From: JAIVJM01 sp963816985
Lineage (GTDB): Bacteria; Acidobacteriota; Blastocatellia; Pyrinomonadales; Pyrinomonadaceae
Assembly: GCA_963816985.1 (NCBI GenBank)
Contig: CAWFMF010000004.1
Location: forward strand, 1,364,001-1,428,000
Direction of reading: 5' to 3'
Length of the DNA stretch: 64,000 bases
Shown: positions 9,575 to 19,074 of the stretch, piece after piece
Numbering within the stretch: the stretch's first letter is position 1
Layout: the number at the start of each line of letters is the position of its first letter
Translations under genes and position numbers: made by a program
The notes under the pieces: model-generated
The model's database searches: none
The model's input: the letters and a program-made list of their open reading frames with translations, nothing else
Told to the model about the DNA's origin: nothing

Positions 9575-9645
9575 TGTAGGGGCAGGGCTTGTCCCTGCCC
9601 GCCGCTTCCGTAACCAAACGGGCAGGGACGAGCCCTGCCCCTACA
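9575..9645. repeat. Palindromic repeat built on GTAGGGGCAGGG, two nested copies
   Basis: GTAGGGGCAGGGCTTGTCC at 9576 and its inverse CCCTGCCCCTAC ending at 9644 form a long imperfect palindrome, each arm being itself palindromic. The same word recurs at 12,434-12,466. It occupies the 9476-9840 gap between the two GH3 genes; the rest of that gap shows no credible gene. Confidence 0.7.
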
Positions 9646-9840
9646 GTCATCCCTCAGTAGTCTCATCTAATTGCAACGGCTATCAGCTAACGGCAAACGC
9701 CGGAGAAGTTCACGGAAGTCAAAAATTGAAGAGACCGGGGGCGCGAGGACATCACAAGAAGTAAAAGCTTTTCCCGCTCTTGCCAGGTTCTCGCGCCCCA
9801 CGATGCGCCGCCCCTTAGCCCTGCACAGCAGGTGGCCCAC

Positions 9841-12195
9841 TCAAGGGGACGGCGCGAGCGTAAATTTTTCCTTCAAACCACCGACGAGAATCTCAAACTC
9901 TCCCGGCTCGACCACGGGCCGGTTCGAGGGGCCGATGAAGGCGAGGTCGTCGCGCCCCAGCTCGAACGTGAGCGTCCGGCCCTCGCCGGGTTCGAGGTGT
10001 ATCTTGGCGAACCGCTTGAGCCGCTTGTCGGGCGGCGTGACGGAGGCCACAAGGTCGCGCAGGTAAACTTGCACGACCTCTTTACCCGCGCGCCGTCCCT
10101 CGTTCGTGACCGTGACCGTGACCGTCAACTTGTCCGCCTCGCCCAGAGTCTTCCGGCTCAGTTGCAGTCCGACGTACTTGAAGGTGGTGTAACTCAGTCC
10201 GTGCCCGAACTCGAATTGCGGGTTGAAGGCGGTGAGGCCGAAGCTTGTGTCCTGCTTCTCGAACGTCTTGTGGTCGTAGGTGAGGAGCGCGTTCGGGTGG
10301 CGCGGATAAGTGAACGGGAGACGCCCGCCGGGGTTGTAGTCGCCGAAGAGCACGTCGGCCACGGCCTGCCCGCCCTCGTTGCCGGGGTTGTAGGCCATGA
10401 GGATTGCGCCCGCCCCGTCGGCGATGCGGCTGATGACGCGCGGCCTGCCTTCGGCCAGCACGAGCACGACGGGCTTGCCCGTGGCGATGATGGCCGAGGC
10501 GAGTTTCAGTTGCGCTTCGTCCAAAGTGAGGTCGCTGATGTTGCCGGGCGTCTCGGCGTAGCCGCCCTCACCGAGACAGACGATTGAAACATCCGACGCC
10601 TTCGCCGCCGCGACCGCCGCCGCGATGTCAACCTCCTTGTCGAGCGTCGCGCCGGGCACGTAAGTCACGTTCTGCGCTCCCGCCTTCGCGCGCACCGCGC
10701 CGAGAATCGTCGGGCGGTCTGCCGGGTAGAGTTCGGCCTTCGTCCCCTGCCAGACGTAAGTCCAGCCGTTGTTGAGCGGGATGAGCGAGTCGGCGGTCGG
10801 GCCGGTGACGAGCACCTTGCGGTCGCGCGCGAGCGGCAGAAGGTCGTTCGTGTTCTTCAAAAGCGTCAACGCCTCGCGCGCGGCTTCGAGGCTCAGGGCG
10901 CGCGACGCGGGCGTTCCGAAGTTCGCCTTCAAAGACTCGCTCGGCACGGGGTTCTCGAACAGTCCCAGCTCGAACTTCAAAGTCAGGATGCGCCGCACGG
11001 CCTCGTCTATCCGCGCCTGCGGGACTGCGCCTTCGCGCGCGAGCGCGACGAGATGGTCGGCGAAGCTGTAGTCGCTCGGCACCATGCTCATGTCCACCCC
11101 GGCCATGACCGAGATGCGCGTGGCCTCCTTCTCGGTCGCCGCCACGCGGTGGATGTTGACCATCTTCTTGATGTCTTCCCAGTCCGAGACGGCGACGCCC
11201 TTGAAGCCCAGCTCGCCGCGCAGGATGTCGGTCAGGATGTAGCGGCTCGCGTGGACGGGGACGCCGTTGACCTCGCCGGAGTTGACCATGATGGTGCTCG
11301 CCCCGGCCTCGATGGCCGCTTGGAAGGTCGGCAGGAAGTATTCGCGCAGGTACATCTCCGGAATCCACGCGGGCGTGCGATCCCTGCCGCTCAAGGGGAG
11401 GCTGTAGCCGACGTAATGCTTGAGGCACGCCGCGACCCTCTGCGGCGAGGAGAGACGGTCGCCCTCGTAGCCGCGCACGGTGGCGACGCCCATCACTTTC
11501 GCCAGATACGGGTCTTCGCCGAACGTCTCGTAGAGCCTCGGCCAGAGCGGCTGGCGACCGATGTCGAGCACGGGCGAGAAGTTCCACGGTATCCCGGCGG
11601 CGCGCGTCTCGGCGGCGGCGACCTCCGAGGCCCGCATCATCAACTCCGGGTTCCAAGTGGCGGCCATCGCCAGAGGCTGCGGGAAGAGGGTTGCGCCGTG
11701 CACGTAGTTCGCGCCGTGGATCGTGTCAATGCCGTAGACGACGGGAATGCGGAGGCGAGTTTTTTGCGCGGCCCCTTGAATCTGCCCGATGATCTCGTGC
11801 CAGCGTTCGAGCGGGAGCGCCTGTTCGGCGACGTTGAGAATCGAGCCGACGCCGTATTTCACGACCGCCTTTTCCAACTTCGCCGGGTCTATTTTGATAG
11901 CCTGGTCTTTGCCCGTCGTGACCATGCCGATCTCAAGCTGCGTCATCTGCCCGACCTTCTCTTCGAGCGTCATCTTCGCCAGCAATTCCTCGACCTTACC
12001 CGCCACGGCGGCTTCGCGCGCGGGGGCGCGGAGCATGCTCCGGAAGACCGCCTGACTGTCGTTGATGTCGGTGTTTGCGACTCGCGGGCCGCGACTGACG
12101 AGCGTCGCTTCACGGCGCTGTGCGGCGGCGGGCGGAGGCGGGAAGAGCTGGAGCGTAACTGACGCCAGAGCGAGGGCCGCAACTATTTTCTTCAT
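9841..12195 (-). CDS. Glycoside hydrolase family 3 beta-glucosidase/xylosidase with fibronectin-III-like domain
   Basis: The protein has 784 residues from the ATG at 12,195; a TTG eight codons upstream is possible. The signal peptide is MKKIVAALALASVTLQLFPPPPAAAQ. The GH3 N-terminal domain includes CLKHYVGYS and the nucleophile motif GVAVSDWEDIKK (Asp of SDW). The C-terminal domain includes LVLAEGRPRVISR and GGQAVADVLFGDYNPGGRLPFTYP. A Fn3-like domain closes the protein (LTVTVTVTNEGRRAGKEVVQVYLRD). This is the BglX/BglC layout of periplasmic exo-glycosidases. It shares only family-level similarity with the neighbouring GH3, so this looks like two specificities rather than a recent duplication. 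Confidence 0.9.
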   Translation of the reverse strand: MKKIVAALALASVTLQLFPPPPAAAQRREATLVSRGPRVANTDINDSQAVFRSMLRAPAREAAVAGKVEELLAKMTLEEKVGQMTQLEIGMVTTGKDQAIKIDPAKLEKAVVKYGVGSILNVAEQALPLERWHEIIGQIQGAAQKTRLRIPVVYGIDTIHGANYVHGATLFPQPLAMAATWNPELMMRASEVAAAETRAAGIPWNFSPVLDIGRQPLWPRLYETFGEDPYLAKVMGVATVRGYEGDRLSSPQRVAACLKHYVGYSLPLSGRDRTPAWIPEMYLREYFLPTFQAAIEAGASTIMVNSGEVNGVPVHASRYILTDILRGELGFKGVAVSDWEDIKKMVNIHRVAATEKEATRISVMAGVDMSMVPSDYSFADHLVALAREGAVPQARIDEAVRRILTLKFELGLFENPVPSESLKANFGTPASRALSLEAAREALTLLKNTNDLLPLARDRKVLVTGPTADSLIPLNNGWTYVWQGTKAELYPADRPTILGAVRAKAGAQNVTYVPGATLDKEVDIAAAVAAAKASDVSIVCLGEGGYAETPGNISDLTLDEAQLKLASAIIATGKPVVLVLAEGRPRVISRIADGAGAILMAYNPGNEGGQAVADVLFGDYNPGGRLPFTYPRHPNALLTYDHKTFEKQDTSFGLTAFNPQFEFGHGLSYTTFKYVGLQLSRKTLGEADKLTVTVTVTNEGRRAGKEVVQVYLRDLVASVTPPDKRLKRFAKIHLEPGEGRTLTFELGRDDLAFIGPSNRPVVEPGEFEILVGGLKEKFTLAPSP

Positions 12196-12433
12196 CGCGA
12201 AGGTTCCCTGACTTGCCAACTGAGGGATTCGGACAATTCGGCTTTACTTTCGAGCGTGGTAGCGCCGTCCCGTTGAATGTCTTGTATGTTATCCGGCGGC
12301 TGAAACGTAAGTTACAAACGGTTAACTGCGGCGTGAGACACTTCACCTTCGGATGGAGATATTCATCAACACTCCTGTCCAGATGTCGAACGGCGTCGCT
12401 GATTTGCGATTTGGTGTGACATCGCAGGAATGA

Positions 12434-12466
12434 CCGTAGGGGCAGGGACAAGCCCTGCCCCTACGG
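12434..12466. repeat. Single copy of the GTAGGGGCAGGG palindrome
   Basis: CCGTAGGGGCAGGGACAAGCCCTGCCCCTACGG is a near-perfect 33-base palindrome of the same family as 9575-9645. It lies in the 12,196-12,502 gap, which otherwise holds the GH3 gene's upstream region and a lone GTTACA at 12,311. Confidence 0.7.
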
Positions 12467-12502
12467 TTTTACGGGGCTCTCGCATTCGCTTTGAAAGCGA
12501 TT

Positions 12503-13114
12503 TTAACTGCCCGGCTTCTTCATCTTGTCCGCCTCTTTCAAGACCCGCGTGCTGAGTTTGATGACCTCATCCAACTCCTGTTTGGCCTTCGCGGAGTCCT
12601 CCGGGTTCACCACCTTCGTATTCTGGAAGATGGGGCTGCTGACGAAGCGGGCGAGGGCTTCGTCCAGCGCGGAGAGCAGAGATTTGAGGTCTGTTTGCTC
12701 TTTCTCTTCAACGGCCTGCCCCTTCGGCTTCTTTTCGGACTCAGGGGGGAAGAGGTTGGACTTGAGCCGCGCCGCCCGCTTGCTCACCTCCCCCGCCGCT
12801 TCCGAGAGGCGAACGTAGTCCGGCGTGCCGACCGCTTGCAGCACCTCGCCGTTGACAATCTGTATCCGCTCGAAGTCTTCCTTAATCTGGGGGAACTTAT
12901 CTTCGGGGCTCTTCTCGGCGGCCTTCCTCTTCTCAGGCTTCTCGGCTTCGCGCTTGACGCGTTCAATCTCGCTCGAACGTCCCCTCATGCTGTCCGTTTC
13001 GCCCTTCATATCCTTATCCGGGCCGCCCGGCGGCGGCCCCGGCTGAGCCAGAGCGGGAGACAAGGATGTCACGGCGACGACGGCGACCGCTGCCAGTAAA
13101 AGTCGTCTCAACAT
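12503..13114 (-). CDS. Secreted coiled protein, paralogue of the 6898-7503 gene
   Basis: The protein has 203 residues and AGGTG 8 bases before the ATG. The signal peptide ends SPALAQ and is followed by a Pro/Gly-rich stretch and a charged helical body. It shares the conserved blocks of the 6898 product: SEIERVK, FPQIKEDFERIQIVN, SKRAARLKSNLFPP, FVSSPIFQNTKVVN, and a C-terminal helix rich in Lys. The two copies bracket the two GH3 genes, so a link to that locus is plausible. No enzymatic motif is visible. Confidence 0.75.
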   Translation of the reverse strand: MLRRLLLAAVAVVAVTSLSPALAQPGPPPGGPDKDMKGETDSMRGRSSEIERVKREAEKPEKRKAAEKSPEDKFPQIKEDFERIQIVNGEVLQAVGTPDYVRLSEAAGEVSKRAARLKSNLFPPESEKKPKGQAVEEKEQTDLKSLLSALDEALARFVSSPIFQNTKVVNPEDSAKAKQELDEVIKLSTRVLKEADKMKKPGS

Positions 13115-13454
13115 GCTTCGGCACCTCCATCAACGTTTCAGGTCGAAAGTAATAACAGACGCGGAAGGCGGATTACTCACCGTTTCGATTTCGCGACGCG
13201 ACAGCGTGCATCCTACCACCAACCTCAGGCGCAAACATTCTATACCTCTCGGCGGCGGGGCCATAAGGCAAGTTTATTCAATGGCTAAAAATTCTCTATC
13301 CCCCCATCTTGAAAAGCCGTCCGCTTTAGAGCAGAATACGGGCTGCTTGAAAACCGCGCGCCCGACTGCCTTCGGCCCCGCGCCTGAAAACCTAGACTCC
13401 TTTTCCGAAGTCCTACGCGTCCTCTAAGTTACCGAAGGCGAACCGTAACCCACG
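13115..13454. other. Divergent intergenic region, no feature recognised
   Basis: This lies between the secreted protein gene (minus) and the kinase gene (plus). It should contain both promoters, but I see no good -35/-10 pair, operator or hairpin. A possible frame at 13,113-13,427 has no homologous look or ribosome site. Confidence 0.4.
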
Positions 13455-14573
13455 ATGATCGGCAAGACCATCTCCCACTACCGCATCCTCGGCCAGGTCG
13501 GCGAGGGCGGGATGGGCGTCGTCTACGTCGCCGAGGACACGCGCCTGACGGGCCGCCGCGTCGCCGTCAAAATCCCGCACGCCGGAAAGGACGAGAAGCA
13601 GTACCGCTCGCGCTTCATGCGCGAGGCGCGGGCCGTCTCGGTCGTCACCCACAAGAACATCGCCGCCATCTACGACGTTGGCGAGACTCCGGAAGGCAAG
13701 CCCTTCATCGTCATGGAGCTGGTGACGGGGCAGACGCTCGGCGAGGTTCTGATGGGGACGGGCCTGAGCCTCGCGCGCGCCGTCGAGGTCACGCAGGACG
13801 TGGCCGACGCTTTGGCCGAAGCGCACCGGCGCGGCATCGTCCACCGCGACATCAAGCCCTCGAACGTCATCGTCAACGAGCGCGGCGAGGTCAAGGTGCT
13901 CGACTTCGGGCTCGCCAAGCAGTTCGAGGACGAGAGCGGCTCCGCCTCGCGCCAAGACGCGCAGACCCTTCTTTCGACGCAGACGCGCAGCGACGTCGTC
14001 ATCGGCACGCCGCTCTACCTCTCGCCCGAACAGGCGCGGGGCGGGCGCGTGGACGGGCGCAGCGACCTCTTCGCGCTCGGCGCGCTGCTCTACGAGTGCG
14101 TCGCCGGGCGGCCCGCCTTCTCCGGCGCGAACGTCATCGAGATCGGGGCGCAAGTGCTGCACGTTGACCCGCCGCCGCCCTCGCAGTTCAACTCGCGCAT
14201 CCCCCCCGAACTCGACCGGGTGGTGATGAAGGCGCTCGCCAAGAAGATCGAGGAGCGTTACCAGACGGCGGGCGAGATGGCTAACGACCTCGAAGCCGTG
14301 CGGATGCGGCTGCCCGGCTCCGACACCGTCCGCACGCGCCGCATCGCCGGGCCTTCGGGCTTCGGGCGCTCGTCCATGCTCCTCACCATCTCGGACAAGC
14401 TGCGCCGCCCGCGCATCTCGCCGCTCGCCTTCCTCGCCGCGTTCGCCCTCGCGATGCTCGCCGTCTGGGGCTACCTCTACTGGCGCTCGCCGTCGCTGCC
14501 GGAGCCGAAGGCCAAGGCTCTCGAATTCTACGAGCGCGGCAGCGACGCGATGCGCGAGGGCGCGTTACTATAA
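13455..14573 (+). CDS. Ser/Thr protein kinase, N-terminal part of a broken kinase-TPR gene
   Basis: This is an intact PknB-type kinase domain over residues ~1-290. It has the Gly loop GQVGEGGMGVVY, ATP-binding Lys in RVAVKI, catalytic loop VHRDIKPSNV, DFG in KVLDFGLAK, activation segment GTPLYLSPEQARG and the DLFALGALLYE block. A membrane helix follows at ~314-332 (FLAAFALAMLAVWGYLYW). The frame then meets TAA after GALL. An extra T near 14,565 explains it: reading GAYYKAVGLLERAVKVDEK across the indel continues into TPRs. The intended product is a membrane kinase with a large C-terminal TPR domain of ~1,000 residues in total. Confidence 0.85.
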   Translation: MIGKTISHYRILGQVGEGGMGVVYVAEDTRLTGRRVAVKIPHAGKDEKQYRSRFMREARAVSVVTHKNIAAIYDVGETPEGKPFIVMELVTGQTLGEVLMGTGLSLARAVEVTQDVADALAEAHRRGIVHRDIKPSNVIVNERGEVKVLDFGLAKQFEDESGSASRQDAQTLLSTQTRSDVVIGTPLYLSPEQARGGRVDGRSDLFALGALLYECVAGRPAFSGANVIEIGAQVLHVDPPPPSQFNSRIPPELDRVVMKALAKKIEERYQTAGEMANDLEAVRMRLPGSDTVRTRRIAGPSGFGRSSMLLTISDKLRRPRISPLAFLAAFALAMLAVWGYLYWRSPSLPEPKAKALEFYERGSDAMREGALL

Positions 14574-16483
14574 GGCGGTGGGGCTGCTTCGAGCGGGCCG
14601 TCAAGGTGGACGAGAAGTTTGCCCTCGCGCACGCCCGGCTCGCCGAGGCGCTCGGCGGAACTCGACTTCCGCGACCGCGCGATGGAAAGACTCATCGCTC
14701 GCCAAGGCGACTCATCCCCGGACGCAACGCGCTCACCAAGAAGGACGGCTTCTACATCGACGCCATCACCGCGTCCATACAGCGCCAGTGGGGGACGGCG
14801 GCGAAGGCTTTCGAGAAGATTGCCGAAGCTCGAACCCGAGCGAGCGCAGGTCTACGTTGACCTGGGCCGGGCGCAGGAGAAGAACAACGAGACGGACAAG
14901 GCGATGCGCAGCTACACGGACGGCGACCAAGCGCGAGCCAGGCTACGCGACGGCCTTCACGCGCCTCGGCGCGGTCTGCGCGCGGCTAAAGAACTTGCCC
15001 TGCGCGTCCGACTCCTTCGACGCGCCGAGAAACTCTACGAAGGGCAGAAGAACGTCGAAGGACTCACGGAAGCGCACTTCCAGCGGGGCCGCCTCTACGT
15101 CGAACTCGGTCGGAGGGCCGACGCGCGGCGCGAGTTGGAGAAGTCGTTCGGACTGGCCACCGAATCCAACAACCGCTTCCAGCAGGTGCAGTCACTCTCG
15201 CAGTTGAGCGCGGTGCTGGTGGCCGAGAACAAAGTCGAGGAGGCCATCGAGCATGCCTCCAGGGCGCTCGAAATTGCGCAGGCCAACAACATGTACATCC
15301 TCGCCGTGCGCGGCATGATTATGCTCGCCTCGGCTTACATGCAGGACAGCAACTACGTCGAGGCCGAGAGGCGACTCGACCAGGCGATCGACTCCGCGCA
15401 GAAATTACAGGTTCGGCGCGCTCGAAGCGATGGCGCGCGTCAACAAGGGCAGCATGCTCTCCGCCAGACTCAACCGCTCGGCGGAGGCGCTGCAGATGTA
15501 TTAGCAGGCGCTCGAATTCTACGGGAAGGGCGGCTACCGCAAGGAGGCCGACACCGTCGCCATGCTCATCGCCCGCATCAAGCGGAAGCAGGGCGACTAC
15601 GCGGGCGCGTTTGAGAGCCTGCGGAGACAACTCGAACATCGCCAAGCAGCATGCGGGCGACCCGCTCCAGTTGGGCAACCTCAACCGCGAGTGCGGCGCG
15701 GTGCTGTCCGCGCAGGAACGCTACCCCGAAGCCTTCAAGTATTTCCGCGAGAGCACGGCGATCTTCAAGTCGCTCGACAACAAGGCGCTTCAGGCCAACA
15801 GCCTGCTCCACCAGTCGAGCGCGCTCTGGCAGATAGGGCGGTACGACGAGGCCGCCGGGGCGCTCGACCAGGCGACCGCCATTGCCGGGCAGCCCGAAGG
15901 CGGGAACAAAGACTTGATTCCGGCCCTGCTCGTCGGCAGGGCTTTGCTCGAACTGAGCCGGGGGGCGATCCCCGAAGCCGTGGCCCGCGCCGAAGACGCG
16001 CTCAAGCAGGGCGCGAACCAGCCGTCGGTGGTCATCGAGGCCAGGAGCGTGCTCTGCCTCGCGGCGGCGCGCTCCGGCTCGGCGTCGAAGGGCAAAGCGT
16101 CCTGCGAAGAGTCGGTGCAGAAGTCAAAAGAGGCGGGCGACCCGTTGCTCGTCTCGAACGCCGAGTTGGCGCACGCCGAGGCGCTGCTCGAAGCGGGCGA
16201 TGCGCGCGCGGCGAGGGAAGTGGCGCAACGCGTGTATGATGTCGTCGCCCCCGCCGGTCGCAACGAGTCGGCGTGGCGCGCTCTGGCCTTAGCAGGCATG
16301 GCCGGGCGGCGCGCGGGCGACGCCGAGGGTGCGCGCGAGCAGTTGTCGCGCGCGGCCTCAATGCTCTCGCAACTTGAAACCGACTGGGGCGGCGAGGCGA
16401 TGTCCTTCTACCTCACGCGACCCGACATCCAGTCGCTACGAAGGGAACTCGACGGGCTCTCTACAGCCGCGCCAAGGCCCTGA
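14574..16483 (+). pseudogene. TPR domain of the kinase gene, disrupted by indels and one stop
   Basis: TPR-like sequence continues to 16,483 but hops between frames. Extra bases are inferable near 14,565 (T), 14,589 (T), 14,654 (G) and 14,823 (G), with further shifts between about 14,930 and 15,420 and near 15,625. An in-frame TAG lies at 15,502 (QMY-stop-QALEFY). Recognisable pieces include DGFYIDAITASIQRQWGTAA, LTEAHFQRGRLYVELGRRAD and ANNMYILAVRGMIMLASAYM. The last ~290 residues (15,611-16,483) are undisturbed (EAFKYFRESTAIFKSLDNKA and onwards). Either the gene is decaying or this stretch is poorly sequenced. The kinase domain itself is intact. Confidence 0.75.
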
Positions 16484-16529
16484 AGTTCAGCGCGGCTCAA
16501 CACTCACTTTACCTCTGGAGAAATTCAAC

Positions 16530-16754
16530 ATGGCTGCAGCACAAGACCCCATCATCGTCATCACCGGCGGTTCCGCGAAAATCAAGTTGGGGACGGCGAA
16601 CTTCCACTCCGCCTCCAAGCGCGACTACGACGACCCGAACGCCAAGATCGTCCGCGTCGTCGTCAAGGACCAGTCCGGCACCGAGCTGGGCTCCTTCGAC
16701 TTCGACGACGGCAAGTTCGAGGTCGAATTCTGGGGAGAGCCGAAGACCCCCTAA
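16530..16754 (+). CDS. Small acidic protein of unknown function
   Basis: The protein has 74 residues and GGAG 9 bases before the ATG. It reads as a small beta-rich fold (IIVITGGSAKIKLGTANFHS, KIVRVVVKDQSGTELGSFDF, FEVEFWGEP), without signal peptide or membrane helix. It sits 46 bases after the kinase-TPR gene and is ended by a hairpin at 16,769, so it may be co-transcribed. I do not recognise a family. Confidence 0.6.
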   Translation: MAAAQDPIIVITGGSAKIKLGTANFHSASKRDYDDPNAKIVRVVVKDQSGTELGSFDFDDGKFEVEFWGEPKTP

Positions 16755-16768
16755 GTGATTGATGTGAA

Positions 16769-16792
16769 ATCCCGCGCCGCGACGCGCGGGAT
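16769..16792. terminator. Hairpin between convergent genes
   Basis: ATCCCGCGC and its complement close a 6-base loop between the small protein gene and the convergent cyclase-like gene. The T-tract is weak, so termination strength is uncertain. Confidence 0.5.
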
Positions 16793-16825
16793 AACTGAAG
16801 AGCGTGAGCGGCGCGGGCTGAGTCT

Positions 16826-18583
16826 TTACTCGTCCGCGCCGTCTCCGTTTTTGTAGAGCTTGGCGCAGCGCGCGAACTCCCGCGCCGGGTCTTCCGCCTG
16901 CGCCCCGGCGTCTTCATCCGGCGCGGCGGCGGCGGCCCGCCCTCGGCGTTCACTCCACACGGCCCCGGCGATTTCGGCGAGCCACGAGAGCGTGCCGCGC
17001 GCGCCGAGGTGTTCGCGCACGCGCGCGAAGATGCGCGGGTAGAGACGCGCCGTGTGGCCTAAGAGGCTGCGCAACGCGGCCAGACTGAGGCGGTCTTGAA
17101 ACAACTCGCGGCGCACGCGCTCGTCAAGGTGATGGAGCGCGGCCATCGCGGCGTTGAGCGTCTCGTTGACGGCGGAGGGCGAGCCCTTCGGCGTCGGTCG
17201 CATGAACTCGGCGAGCGAGGCGGCGCGCGCCGCGACGCGCGGCCCGCCCGCGCCCACTTCCGCCAGCGAGGCGGCGTCCAGAAGGTCTGCTTCGAGCGCG
17301 AGGTGCGTCAGATGCGTGAGCCGCTTGAGGCCGCGCGCGTGCGCGCCGAAGCCGCCGAAGGTCAAGGGGCTTGTCGCGCCCGCCGCCGCGCCGACGAGCA
17401 TCACGCGGTCGTCCGCCGTCCGGCGTCTGCCCCCGCGCCAACCCTGCGGCCTGAAGACGGGCGCGTGGCCGAAGACGGGCCGCTCGACGCGCCACTGCGC
17501 GCCGCGCCGCTTGTATGCCGGGAGCGTCTCGAAGTAACGCTCGAAGAGCGAGAGCAGGGACTTGTCGGCGGGCGAGTCCACGGCGTCGTAGAAGGAGAGG
17601 CTCGTCGTGTACTCGCCGCGCGACGCGCTCCCGCCGAAGCCGCCCCAGACGAGCTGCCGGTGGTCGCTCGCGTCCTCGGTGCTGACGAGAATCTCGGCGG
17701 CGTTGAAGTCCACGGCGTCCGGCCCCTCGCCGCGCGCGAAGCCGCGTGCGACCGTCCCCACCGTCGGGCAGACGTGCGTCAGTGCCTGACCGCCGCCGAG
17801 CTGGCGCGCGACCGGAGAGTTCGCCCCCGAAGCGTCCACGAAGAGGCGCGCGGCGAACAGACGGCGACGACCGGCGGCGTCTTCGGTCTCGACCGTCACG
17901 CGCGCGGGCTCGACGTAGGCGCGCACGAAACGCAGCCCGTCAATCAACGCGCACCCCTTCGGCCCGCGCGCGCGTATCTTTTCGGCGGCGATGCCGAGCA
18001 GCGCGTCGGCGTCAATCGCCGCGTCGAGCACGCCGCTCACCCACAAAGGCTCGGCCTTGACGCGCGAGGCCGCGTCGTGGAATTTGACGAACCCGCCGCG
18101 ATAACGATTCACGACCGCGCGCTCGACCTCCTCCGGCGTGAACAACTCCGCGCGCTCGAACTCGCGCAGCTCGTCTTCGGAGATGTTCCAGTCGCGGTAC
18201 GTCTTCCCCACCTCGCGCGCGTCGAAGACGAGCACGCGCCGCCCGTAGCGCGTGGCCAACACGGACGCGTGCAGCAAGCCCGTCACCCCGCCTGAGTAGA
18301 TACAATCAAACTCGCCCTCAATCTCCGACCCGGCGGGCGGGCTACTGCGCACGACGACTTCCTCCGCGCGCCGCGCGCCGCCCCGCGCCTCCCACTCCGC
18401 GCGCCAGGCTTCGTCGGCCTCCCAGATGTTCCGCAGCCATTCCTCGCGGCGCGGCAGCGTCCCGAAGCTCGCGACCGTCTCCGGGTAGCGGCGTCGGAAG
18501 TACGCGAGGTCGGGCGACGAACCCGCGTCGCGCCCGATGGTCAACTGTGACGAAGAGAGTCTGCCCGGAGCCGTGGCAACCAT
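16826..18583 (-). CDS. CruA/CruP-type lycopene cyclase family flavoprotein
   Basis: The protein has 585 residues, the size of CruA/CruP carotenoid cyclases and larger than CrtY/CrtL. After an N-terminal extension the dinucleotide fold begins at about residue 90 with FDCIYSGGVTGLLHASVLA, then RRVLVFDAREVGKTYRDWNISEDEL. The RDWNIS block and the following FTPEEVERAVVNRYRGGFVKF are hallmarks of this family. Further on come LFVDASGANSPVARQLGGG, CPTVGTVARGF, and VMLVGAAAGATSPLTFGGFG. Members cyclise lycopene ends in green sulfur bacteria and cyanobacteria. No other carotenoid gene is adjacent, so the substrate is inferred from family only. Confidence 0.72.
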   Translation of the reverse strand: MVATAPGRLSSSQLTIGRDAGSSPDLAYFRRRYPETVASFGTLPRREEWLRNIWEADEAWRAEWEARGGARRAEEVVVRSSPPAGSEIEGEFDCIYSGGVTGLLHASVLATRYGRRVLVFDAREVGKTYRDWNISEDELREFERAELFTPEEVERAVVNRYRGGFVKFHDAASRVKAEPLWVSGVLDAAIDADALLGIAAEKIRARGPKGCALIDGLRFVRAYVEPARVTVETEDAAGRRRLFAARLFVDASGANSPVARQLGGGQALTHVCPTVGTVARGFARGEGPDAVDFNAAEILVSTEDASDHRQLVWGGFGGSASRGEYTTSLSFYDAVDSPADKSLLSLFERYFETLPAYKRRGAQWRVERPVFGHAPVFRPQGWRGGRRRTADDRVMLVGAAAGATSPLTFGGFGAHARGLKRLTHLTHLALEADLLDAASLAEVGAGGPRVAARAASLAEFMRPTPKGSPSAVNETLNAAMAALHHLDERVRRELFQDRLSLAALRSLLGHTARLYPRIFARVREHLGARGTLSWLAEIAGAVWSERRGRAAAAAPDEDAGAQAEDPAREFARCAKLYKNGDGADE

Positions 18584-18798
18584 AAAGCCTCACCCTAAAA
18601 CCGAAACGCCCGGCGCGCACGCGCGAGTCGGCGCGCGCCGTCAAAAAAATCACTTTTTGCCAAAAGGGAGCTTGTGCCGCCGAGTGTAGCCGATGACCCT
18701 CGCGCGCGTCCAGACAACGAAGGCCGGAGGCGTGTAGATGAAGGAAGGCCGCTTTCAAATCTCGAATCGCGGGTTCGTGATTCGAGACGGCGACTGCT

Positions 18799-19074
18799 TC
18801 ATCGGCCTCTTCTCGTAATCAGGCTGATGACGGCGACGAAGAGCGCGGAGCCGATGATTGCCCAGACGACGGGGAAGGTCTGCCCGCCGACGTTGATGGG
18901 GAGCGGTTCGGGGAGACCGGCCTTGCGCGCGAGCCACATCCCGATGAGCGCGCCGATGAAGCCGAGCGCGATGGAGACCAGACAGCCGCCGCGCGAAGTG
19001 CGACTGATGGCCTGTCCGAGCGCGCCGCAGACGCCCGCGATGAGCAGCAGTATGAGGAGGTCAATCAGTGTCAT
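18799..19074 (-). CDS. GlsB/YeaQ/YmgE-type small membrane protein
   Basis: The protein has 91 residues with three hydrophobic helices (LIDLLILLLIAGVCGALGQ, LVSIALGFIGALIGMWLA, VVWAIIGSALFVAVISLI). Gly-rich helix faces and a short loop match the transglycosylase-associated/GlsB family linked to envelope stress. Its start overlaps the end of the acetyltransferase gene by 14 bases, suggesting translational coupling. A partly palindromic word (CTCGAATC...GATTCGAG) lies just downstream near 18,760-18,786. Confidence 0.8.
   Translation of the reverse strand: MTLIDLLILLLIAGVCGALGQAISRTSRGGCLVSIALGFIGALIGMWLARKAGLPEPLPINVGGQTFPVVWAIIGSALFVAVISLITRRGR

Noticed and set aside
13113..13427. 104-codon plus-strand frame before the kinase
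   Set aside because: No ribosome site or recognisable composition; overlaps the start region of the minus-strand gene.
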